Positions 26,890 to 33,993 of a stretch of DNA of 64,000 nt are shown in pieces (position 1 is the stretch's first letter; every line of letters begins with the position of its first letter). The notes below the pieces were generated by a model. That model was not told the origin of the DNA. It saw nothing but the letters and a program-made list of their open reading frames with translations, and searched no databases. This stretch comes from Synechococcus sp. KORDI-52 (GTDB lineage: Bacteria > Cyanobacteriota > Cyanobacteriia > PCC-6307 > Cyanobiaceae): NCBI RefSeq assembly GCF_000737595.1, contig NZ_CP006271.1:620001-684000 (forward strand). The letters are read 5' to 3'. Made by a program: the position numbers and the translations under genes.

Positions 26890-28232
26890 GTGAATGCTGA
26901 ATCGCTGCTGTTGTTGCAGGCCCTGGACGGGGCGGTTGATCAGGCATTCGCTGATGTCGAGCCCTGCAGCTTTGCCCCCGGGTCTTGCCTGGTGCGGGAA
27001 GGTGAGTCAGTCGATGGGTTGCTGCTGATCTCGCGTCGGGTGTGGTTCAGGCTCGATGGGCTGATCTGGTGGATTCCCCGGGGCCGCTGCTGGGTCCACC
27101 CTGTGTGATCGTCGATATCTCCTATCTGCTGGGCGGAGTGGCTCGGGCCAGTGTGATTGCCCTGGAGCCTGTGGATGCCCTGCGCTTGTCTCGCCAGGGC
27201 CTCGAGACCTTGATGGCGTGATCCGGGCCACGGGCAACAACTGTTTCGCGCTCTGGCGGCCATCAATGCCCAGCGCTTACTCCTCCAGACCCATTCCCAA
27301 ATGCGCGATGGCGTGGCAGGACACGGGGCGGCGTCGTTGATGCCCGAACCGCTGGCTGTAGCGGTGCAGCGGTTCAAGCAATGTGCGGCTGCGGTGGAGG
27401 TGGATCTCCGCCGCAGCACCCCTGATCCGGTGATGAGGAGGGATCTGACGGCGGCTTTCGACACCTTGGTGCGTCTCACCGGCAGACTGTTTCCGCCTCT
27501 GTCAGGCGAGACCAAGGCACCTGACAGCCCGGCCTTCAGGCATTGCGCCTCGAAATGTTGTCCTATGTGCTGACCCGTTCCGCCGAACGGATGTATCGCA
27601 AGCCGATGGGCTACGCGCGGGACCTCCTCACGACCGCCTAGATGTATGCCGATGAGCCATGTGGGGCTGGGGAGCTCGGCACGCTGCTGGACCGCTGCTT
27701 TCTCAACCAACCGGCGGCACAGGCGCTGCGCAACTTCGAGGGCTGTTCCGTGAGGAGTTGCAGCCGGCTCTCACCCTTACTGATCAGAGACCTCTACGGG
27801 TGACCAGCCTGGCCTGCGGCCCTGCCTCGGAGGTCTTCGACATCCTTCTGTAGGATCATCAGTAGCACTGGAGTACGTGCGCGAGCGGCTGGAGCGTGCA
27901 GGGCTTGCGTCGGTGGTGCGCCTGGAACGCAGCAACCGTCCTCATCTGTGCATTGGCCGCCAGAAGTTTGAGCTGGAACCCCAGCACTTGATCTATTCAA
28001 TCGGCTTGATTGACTATTTCGATGATCGGATCGTTACGCGCTTGCAGACCTGGATGCGGGGGTGTCTCGCGGGTGTGGGCGATCCATCCTGGGCAATTTT
28101 CACACCAGCAATCCCACGCGCGGATCGATGGATCACCTGCTCGATTGGCCACTGATTAACCGGGATGAGGGCGACATGGTGCGCCTGGCAGGGCTGCAGG
28201 CTTCGCTCCGGGCACAACGCAATGCCGCTTAG
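26890..28232 (+). pseudogene. Decayed cNMP-binding-domain/SAM-methyltransferase fusion
   Basis: Protein-like pieces follow one another in changing frames. First a cNMP-binding-like N-terminus (CSFAPGSCLVREGESVDGLLLISR), continuing in another frame as VIVDISYLLGGVARASVIALEP. Then a helical linker (FDTLVRLTGRLFPP), a SAM-binding motif (RVTSLACGPASEVFDIL), FELEPQHLIYSIGLIDYFDDRIV, and in a further frame ILGNFHTSNPTRGSMDHLLDWPLI. The order matches cyanobacterial methyltransferases related to 3-hydroxypalmitate methyl ester synthases. In-frame stops (near 27220 and 27640) and at least three frameshifts break it. It starts only 59 bp after ndk and shares bases with the ndk terminator, so it may once have been read through. 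Confidence 0.8.
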
Positions 28233-28578
28233 AGGGAGCCGGCGTCAATCTGTTTGCGGTATCAACGCATTGATTGGCTTCGATTGACAGATTATTTTCA
28301 ATTTTAACACACCTGAAGTCTGGCTTTGCTGCTTGATCATCTGCTCATGCGCACGTCCAATTGCTTTCGAGGCAAGTCTGAGTTGAGGCTGCCCATTTTT
28401 GACGACTGCCCTGCTGGACTAGATTGAGTCTGAAGGGATAGGTGAGTGGCTACTTCCCTTTGTAATCACGGGCTTTTACACCGTATGCGCTGGGTGTGAT
28501 GTGTTAAGAGAGGCTTGAAGGAAGCCTTTATGTGTGAATTAAGGAATTTCTTGAAGTGGAGATCTCTTTCTTTAAGAT
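28233..28578. other. Gene-poor gap at the left border of the RiPP cluster
   Basis: This 346-bp gap separates the pseudogene from the first Nif11-like gene. Base composition shifts from GC-rich to AT-rich here. A weak 6-bp hairpin at 28511-28527 is followed by TTTATG on the plus strand. No gene longer than about 26 codons is supported. Confidence 0.5.
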
Positions 28579-28965
28579 TTAAATTTCGTCATTTAGAAAT
28601 GCTTGTCGCTCAGCTGTGCTGACGTGCTCTCCACGATCATTCAGTAATTGATTGCATCCTGCAAGACCACAGCGCAATGGGGCAATCATGCATCGATGAA
28701 TGCCTAAGGCAAGTCGAGAAAGATCGTCTTGTTGTTGATTGTCACGGCTCCCTTCCACAAGTTTTGTATTCTCTGGTGCCAGGTCAAGTCTTGAAATGTT
28801 GTATCCCATATTTTTTGCAAGATCCCGGATGGAGTCTATGTAGGCAAAGTCGATTCCGCCGAGGCATCGTTCCGCTGCTTGTTCGCGAAGTTGCAGAAGC
28901 TTGTCTTGTAATCCCTTGTCCTCGCAAACGGCAGAAAGAAAAATGTCTAGCTGAGTAGAAGTCAT
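28579..28965 (-). CDS. Nif11-like domain protein
   Basis: 128 residues. The first 60 match the Nif11 leader-like domain: helix LDIFLSAVCEDKGLQDKLLQLRE, a short linker, and IRDLAKNMGYNIS. This domain occurs at the N-terminus of many cyanobacterial RiPP precursors. The remainder has three Cys (HRCMIAPLRCGLAGCNQLL) but no Gly-Gly or Gly-Ala processing site before it, so it may be a precursor without a classical cleavage motif or a leader-like accessory protein. It lies 21 bp downstream of a radical SAM gene on the same strand and is AT-rich like that gene. Confidence 0.75.
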   Translation of the reverse strand: MTSTQLDIFLSAVCEDKGLQDKLLQLREQAAERCLGGIDFAYIDSIRDLAKNMGYNISRLDLAPENTKLVEGSRDNQQQDDLSRLALGIHRCMIAPLRCGLAGCNQLLNDRGEHVSTAERQAFLNDEI

Positions 28966-28986
28966 AATGGTAATTGGTTTTAAGGC

Positions 28987-30159
28987 TTAGATAGAATGAT
29001 GACGAGTTGGCATTTTTCTGCCTGAGTAGAACGGGGGGTGGCCATGCTCACTGATCAGTTTTCTCTTGGCTGCCTGTATGTCTTCGGGAAGAAGGGGCAG
29101 AATATGTTTTTCCCACCGCGGCATCGTTAGGCATTTCATTGGGTCTGGACTCATCTGTGTGTCATAAAGACCGGCATGAGCCCTACATCCACCACCACAT
29201 AATGAAAAGTACTTGCACTGACGACAGTGACTTAGTGCACCTGAGCGGATTGAGTAGAAATCTACTTCTGATTCTACTTTGGCACAGGCCTGGCTGAGGT
29301 GGTCGTATTCTTCTGTATTAGCTAATGGTTTTGTCAGCAGAGGACATATTGTAAGCTCCCCTTTTGGATTGATATTTATTGTTCCCTTTCTGTAGTCACA
29401 GGGATGAGATACTTCTGTAAATTCATGCATGTCAAGAGCTGTTTTTTCATAGTTATGATGAACTCCTCCTATATCTAGACCTATGATTTGTCCGTCATTA
29501 AAGTGTCGCTCTAAGAGGTTTCGATAGGCCTTGAAAAGGTTGTCGTAATTTTGGATTGATTGCTGCTCTCCAATTTCAAGAGCATCTGGTGTATGCATGT
29601 GGGTGTTGATTTTCCATTCAAGCCTATTTTCTTTGACAAAATCGTACATTGCGTCTAGATGCTCAATATTGTGCTCGTTGACGACGCTGATAATTATTGT
29701 CCGAAGGTATTTCTTGGCTTTGATAGCGATGTCGGCTAATTTGTGATTAACGGCTCCCACTCTTACGGGGTCATGTCCCTTGATTCCATCAAGGCTTATG
29801 GCGATATAGCGTAATCCTGCATCTGCCAAATCTTGAATCATCTGCTCTCCCTTATTGCCCATAAGAAGAGAGCCATTGGTCACCAGACTGCTATAGCCTT
29901 TCTTGCCTGTGATGTATGAGATAATTTCTAGGACATCAGGATGCATTAGTGGTTCTCCACCAATAAGAATGTATCTTCTTACTCCCATTTCAGATGCTTG
30001 ATCGATCAGTTGTCTGGCTTTTTTTGTGGATAGATAAGTGCCATTCTTGCTGCTAATTTGTTCAGCACAGAAGCAGTATGAGCATTTGAAGTTACATTGA
30101 TTTGTGAGCTCAAGGCGAAGAATAGAATGTGTATTTTTGCTAATTGACGCTGTCTTCAT
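28987..30159 (-). CDS. Radical SAM/SPASM maturation enzyme
   Basis: 390 residues. The radical SAM cluster motif CNFKCSYC supplies Cys22, 26 and 29. IGGEPLMHPDVLEII and AISLDGIKGHDPVRVGA follow as the glycine-rich SAM contact and later strands. The C-terminal SPASM region has CPLLTKPL, CRQCKYFSLCGGGCRAH and a final Cys, enough to hold auxiliary 4Fe-4S clusters. Such enzymes install C-C, C-S or other crosslinks, or epimerise residues, in peptides. No separate leader-recognition domain is obvious. It is flanked by Nif11-like genes on both sides and lies in a proteusin-type RiPP cluster; the exact chemistry cannot be read from sequence. Confidence 0.88.
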   Translation of the reverse strand: MKTASISKNTHSILRLELTNQCNFKCSYCFCAEQISSKNGTYLSTKKARQLIDQASEMGVRRYILIGGEPLMHPDVLEIISYITGKKGYSSLVTNGSLLMGNKGEQMIQDLADAGLRYIAISLDGIKGHDPVRVGAVNHKLADIAIKAKKYLRTIIISVVNEHNIEHLDAMYDFVKENRLEWKINTHMHTPDALEIGEQQSIQNYDNLFKAYRNLLERHFNDGQIIGLDIGGVHHNYEKTALDMHEFTEVSHPCDYRKGTININPKGELTICPLLTKPLANTEEYDHLSQACAKVESEVDFYSIRSGALSHCRQCKYFSLCGGGCRAHAGLYDTQMSPDPMKCLTMPRWEKHILPLLPEDIQAAKRKLISEHGHPPFYSGRKMPTRHHSI

Positions 30160-30240
30160 TGCCCTTTGATCTTGCCTATCCTTAGTATGAGCTCATCTCT
30201 TAAAGTCCGCAGCAACCCAGGTTAAATTCTTTCTGAAGGT

Positions 30241-30468
30241 ATGTCTCTAACTGCTGTTATTGATTTTATGAGAGCAGTTAAAATTACCCCTCTTCTGGGT
30301 GATCAGGTTAAAACGGCACGTGAACGGGCCTCACAGCGTTGCCAGGGTGGGTTTGATGATGAGTATCTAGATCAGTTGGTCAAACTAGCAGAACAAGCTG
30401 GATATAAAATTTCAGTCAAAGAACTCAGGCAAGTACCTGGATTCTTGCCTGTGAATGACCCGAATTAA
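30241..30468 (+). CDS. Short Nif11-like protein
   Basis: 75 residues, on the opposite strand to the rest of the cluster. Almost the whole length is a Nif11-like domain (LTAVIDFMRAVKITPLLGDQVKTA, then LDQLVKLAEQAGYKISVKEL). Only about 12 residues follow, and there is no Gly-Gly motif or Cys-rich core, so it looks like a leader without a core. The N-terminus recalls the larger Nif11 protein of the cluster (ERASQRCQGGFDDEYLD against EQAAERCLGGIDFAYID), so the two share ancestry. It may be a recognition partner supplied in trans or a degenerate precursor. Its stop abuts the stop of the convergent radical SAM gene. Confidence 0.7.
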   Translation: MSLTAVIDFMRAVKITPLLGDQVKTARERASQRCQGGFDDEYLDQLVKLAEQAGYKISVKELRQVPGFLPVNDPN

Positions 30469-31902
30469 TTACCCATTGATGGTTATTAATTTGTCCCCTT
30501 GTGGTGTCTTTGGTGAATCATCAGAATAGTATGTGTCTTCCAAGGTAGATTGAATTAAGTCAGGTCTCCCGATTGCCTCCAGCAATAAAGAAGCTGTTAT
30601 CAGCCTTGTTCCGATGCAAAAGTCGTCATATTTATACTCTGAGCCCTTATGGGTATGCGTTACGTGGCACCCTCCAGCACAGGAGTACCGGCAAAAGCAG
30701 TCTTCACATTTTCCTTTTTTGGTGACAAGTTCACGTATTGACTCAACATTGGACTCTTTGATTGATACCACCCCATTGGACCGTATTTCACCTATCTTTA
30801 AATCCATGTCGTGGGCTTCCCAGTCATTTGGAGATAAATAGCATGCATTAAGAGACCCATCAGGGTGAACAACGATTGCATCATCTCCAACCAAGCATGA
30901 TGTTAATCGTGGTTCCCCTGGATTAATCGGAGTGTAGGCAAAGTCAACGCCAGTACCCCTAAGGTGTAGAAAAGTTTGATGCCAATTACGGGCAAAATCA
31001 ATTGGACTTGGAGGGTAAATTGACGCAAGTACTGTTAATGTGTTTTCAGTTAGCGGCTCAAATTTAATGCTTGATGGCCGCCATCTTTCTATCATATTAG
31101 AAGCTATTGATTTCATCTTATGGACTGTCTCTGATGTGATACATCCTCGAATATGCAGCTCTAGCTTACTCTTGGAGAAGTAGTCTGCGCTTTTGGCTAC
31201 TGCCTGATAGCTTCCATGATCTTTATTGATAGGTCTATGCAGGTCATGTTCGTCTTGTTCTCCATCAATGGATAGGATGATCTTATGAAAATTTTCTGAT
31301 ATCCACTCTCGCATAGATTCGGATAATACTCCATTCGTTGTGGCCATATAAAATGGCTGTATATTGTGCTTTAAACACTCTTTGTTTGAAAATTCAACGA
31401 TCTCTTTGATCAGCTCAAATGTTGTAAATGGCTCTCCACCAAAAAAGTGAATTTTTAATGGCTGATCTTTCTTGGTCTCCCGCTTACGTTGCGACCGCCT
31501 TTTGACCGTCCATTTGATAATCTCTTTTGCTCTTTGTATGTCCAGGCTATTTTGTGGAGAGGTTGGTCCATCAAAATGACAATAAGTGCATTGTAGGTTG
31601 CATCCTCTCGTTGTGACAAAGACTAAAAAGTCGTCATTGAGCTCTCCTTTTTTTTGCTTTGGTTTGAGGTGTGGTTCCTGGTGTATTAATTGATTGATAA
31701 TAGCTAGTTGGGGATCTTGTGTGTTGATTTTCCCCCCTTTTATTTCTTGTATATCCTCGTCTGTAAGAAGTGCATTAAAGTCATGAAGTGGTGCATGGAG
31801 TAGCCAGTTTTTTCCGACTGGTATTGCAAATACTTTGCTGGTCTTGAGTGCTTCTTCTTTTGCGGAGAAGTTTTGTTTGATTGATTGTAATGGTGTGGGC
31901 AT
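30469..31902 (-). CDS. Radical SAM/SPASM maturation enzyme with N-terminal extension
   Basis: 477 residues. About 95 residues precede the radical SAM core, whose motif CNLQCTYC gives Cys101, 105 and 108. FFGGEPFTTFELI and LSIDGEQDEHDLHRP are typical later elements. The SPASM domain shows CYLSPNDW, CEDCFCRYSCAGGCHV and a last Cys near DDFCIG. The layout matches RiPP-maturing SPASM enzymes. It differs clearly from the other SPASM enzyme of the cluster, so two distinct modifications are likely. It lies 59 bp after the PoyD-like epimerase gene on the same strand and shares its AT-rich composition. Confidence 0.88.
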   Translation of the reverse strand: MPTPLQSIKQNFSAKEEALKTSKVFAIPVGKNWLLHAPLHDFNALLTDEDIQEIKGGKINTQDPQLAIINQLIHQEPHLKPKQKKGELNDDFLVFVTTRGCNLQCTYCHFDGPTSPQNSLDIQRAKEIIKWTVKRRSQRKRETKKDQPLKIHFFGGEPFTTFELIKEIVEFSNKECLKHNIQPFYMATTNGVLSESMREWISENFHKIILSIDGEQDEHDLHRPINKDHGSYQAVAKSADYFSKSKLELHIRGCITSETVHKMKSIASNMIERWRPSSIKFEPLTENTLTVLASIYPPSPIDFARNWHQTFLHLRGTGVDFAYTPINPGEPRLTSCLVGDDAIVVHPDGSLNACYLSPNDWEAHDMDLKIGEIRSNGVVSIKESNVESIRELVTKKGKCEDCFCRYSCAGGCHVTHTHKGSEYKYDDFCIGTRLITASLLLEAIGRPDLIQSTLEDTYYSDDSPKTPQGDKLITING

Positions 31903-31961
31903 GGGTTCTATTTGAAGGTGCTAGTGAGAACAGTGGTTGGGTGTTTTGAAGTAATATCTAT

Positions 31962-33305
31962 CTATGCATATTGCAAAAGTGGTGGGTTGGGTAATTTCTC
32001 AAAAATCCCTTTCTCGTAAAGCGTGTTTGCTGCATGCAACACAAGTCCTGGGTTGATTTCGTTTGTCTTAGAGATTTCTGAGACTATTTCTGAAACTGAC
32101 AATGTTCCATTAATTCTTGATACGATCTCTTTTTCGATTTTGTCTTTTACAATTATGTTCGCGTATTGTGTTTTCAGGTTGAGCTGCCCTTCGTGATTGG
32201 TGATATAGATTTCTTCCCTTAGTGATAATATCTTTTCGATATCTAGGCTTTCGTTGAAGATTGTTTTCTCGCAATGTTCAAAGAATTCTTGGATTTGTTT
32301 AATGGGGTCATCTAGCTCTGTCTCAGCGTAAACGGCATAGCCTTGAGGCCATCTCTCAAAGTCTATGCATGGGCTAATTAACTTGATGTTTCTTTGCGAC
32401 AAGTTGATCAAAAATCCAGAGACACAGGCGATGGAGCCTAGTTGAGTATTGATTGATAAATCTTTCGCCCTACCAGCGCAGCTTTTTGTCTTCAGTGACT
32501 CAGGATTTTGCAGCACAAGGTCGATATCCTTGAGTTCTATGGCACTGAACTCTTGCATGATTATATGAAGTTCTTTGAGGCTATTAATTGAGAGACGGTC
32601 CCAGGTGCCCCCCATTGTTTCTCTCAATTCTATAAATTGCCGGGTGCGATCTATGTTTTTCACCCACGCGGCAGTTGTTGTTTGGGGTGGAATTCCAAAT
32701 TCTCTATTGAATGACTGAATATATTTTTCGTAATCGGGATTATCAAAGGGATCTGTGGCCCAATACAAAAAACCTGTGGCTCCGGCTTCCCCTATATAGT
32801 TTTTAAGACTTTGTATGATTGAATTGAAGATTGTTCCGTTGTTATTCCTCTCATATCGTGCGACTGATTTCAGTTTGGGAGCTGAAAGGCCGCAGTATTG
32901 GCATCCTATAGAGCAACCTTCGGATAGTTCAATCGCGAATGGAAGGAGTCTTTTCCTTCTGGCAAACCCATCGGCGGCTTGTCCGGCATAACGATTGGCT
33001 TGTCTGTTTCGCCAGTGGCGAAACGAAGAGGGTAAGTCTGTGTCTAGCTTCTGTAGCCAATGGTAAGCATTTTGCCGTCGCTTTGTGCACCAATTTGTGT
33101 AATTTATAGATGTATCTGTTCGTCTGTCAAAAAGTCTGCTTTGGGATTCTTGCCAGAGGTCTTGGATCTCTGAAGGTACGAGTTGAATTCCATAGCGACT
33201 GATGATGTTATTCGGGCTTTGGACTGCTTTCTCTCTGAATTCCGGATCGGCGGTGAAAAGCTCCAAAAACCTTTTGACTTCCCAGGGCTGCGTTTTAGAT
33301 GTCAT
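31962..33305 (-). CDS. PoyD-like radical SAM peptide epimerase
   Basis: 447 residues. The N-terminal helical segment (KRFLELFTADPEFREKAVQSP, then RYGIQLVP) is typical of the PoyD/OspD family of RiPP maturation amino-acid epimerases. The radical SAM motif is CSIGCQYC (Cys131, 135, 138) in ELSEGCSIGCQYCGLSA, and the family lacks a classical SPASM domain. These enzymes convert L- to D-residues at several positions of a proteusin core by H-atom abstraction at the alpha carbon. The gene is 64 bp downstream of the precursor gene on the same strand. The C-terminal part (about 360-447) resembles a small winged-helix-like module and may help bind the leader. Confidence 0.85.
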   Translation of the reverse strand: MTSKTQPWEVKRFLELFTADPEFREKAVQSPNNIISRYGIQLVPSEIQDLWQESQSRLFDRRTDTSINYTNWCTKRRQNAYHWLQKLDTDLPSSFRHWRNRQANRYAGQAADGFARRKRLLPFAIELSEGCSIGCQYCGLSAPKLKSVARYERNNNGTIFNSIIQSLKNYIGEAGATGFLYWATDPFDNPDYEKYIQSFNREFGIPPQTTTAAWVKNIDRTRQFIELRETMGGTWDRLSINSLKELHIIMQEFSAIELKDIDLVLQNPESLKTKSCAGRAKDLSINTQLGSIACVSGFLINLSQRNIKLISPCIDFERWPQGYAVYAETELDDPIKQIQEFFEHCEKTIFNESLDIEKILSLREEIYITNHEGQLNLKTQYANIIVKDKIEKEIVSRINGTLSVSEIVSEISKTNEINPGLVLHAANTLYEKGIFEKLPNPPLLQYA

Positions 33306-33369
33306 GTGCCTGCTTGAAAAAAGGTGTGTGTGATTGAAGCTTTTCTCCGCTTCCCCTTAGCCCGAAAAA

Positions 33370-33765
33370 TTACCAGCAGCAGTTAAGTGCCCTTGTGTTC
33401 TGATTGTTGACACTCATCCAGTTGCCAACTTTGAAGTGTCTGGTATTGACAGCTTTGTTCAGAGAAAGTTTTGCAAACATTTGCCCCCCGACTACTGCTG
33501 TCAGGTCTTCCGTCCCTAGAGGCTCGTCGATGTCCTCTACGGACGGAGGTTCTGTTGGAAGTGGAAAGTGCACCTCTTTTTCTCCGATAAAGTAAGGCAA
33601 ACCGCTTTCTCCTTCTTTGATGACAACCTCCACGTCATCTCTAATGATGTAACCCTCCTCGGTCAGCACCTTCCGAGCATTACTTTTTAAGTTTTCTTTG
33701 TATTGTGGCTCTTCCCAGCATTTTGAGATGATCCTTCCGAGAATCAAAAGGTCTTCGTTAGTCAT
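33370..33765 (-). CDS. Proteusin-type RiPP precursor with NHLP leader
   Basis: 131 residues. The leader (1-94) is nitrile-hydratase-like: helical start DLLILGRIISKCWEEPQYKE, NARKVLTEEGY, then strand VEVVIKEGESGLPYFI. It ends in AVVGG at 90-94, a double-Gly site for the C39 peptidase encoded upstream. The 37-residue core begins QMFAKLSLNK and ends NTRALNCCW. It contains three Asn-rich patches, one Phe-Lys-Val, one Asn-Trp-Met and a terminal Cys-Cys-Trp. No LanM or YcaO gene is nearby, so lanthionine or azoline formation is not expected. D-residues from the PoyD-like enzyme and radical SAM crosslinks are. One precursor only was found. Confidence 0.85.
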   Translation of the reverse strand: MTNEDLLILGRIISKCWEEPQYKENLKSNARKVLTEEGYIIRDDVEVVIKEGESGLPYFIGEKEVHFPLPTEPPSVEDIDEPLGTEDLTAVVGGQMFAKLSLNKAVNTRHFKVGNWMSVNNQNTRALNCCW

Positions 33766-33783
33766 TGCTTTAGGCCTCGTGGT

Positions 33784-33993
33784 CTATTGGCAGTCTTCAT
33801 TTTGGAGATAAATACAGCTGCAGGTCGCCCTCTTTATTTTTTGCTCTGCATTCTTTGTATTTTTGTTTAGCTCACGTATTTCGTCTTGTGCTGAGAAACA
33901 TAGTTTCTGCTTCTCTCGTCTTGTATCAGGAAATGTTTTTAAATTTTTCGCATTTTCTTCGGCAACTGATGTCTGCGGCTTAGCCCGTAATGT
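33784..33993 (-). other. Start-less open frame with Cys-rich end
   Basis: In the gap between the C39 transporter gene and the precursor gene one minus frame is open for 69 codons. It has no ATG, GTG or TTG. Its end, TCSCIYLQNEDCQ, is Cys-rich and polar. It could be a relic of a second precursor or chance openness in AT-rich DNA. The same gap must hold the precursor promoter if that gene is transcribed separately. Confidence 0.2.

Noticed and set aside
28511..28530. Short hairpin with TTT as a terminator of the pseudogene
   Set aside because: Six-base stem of modest stability followed by only three T; not distinguishable from chance.
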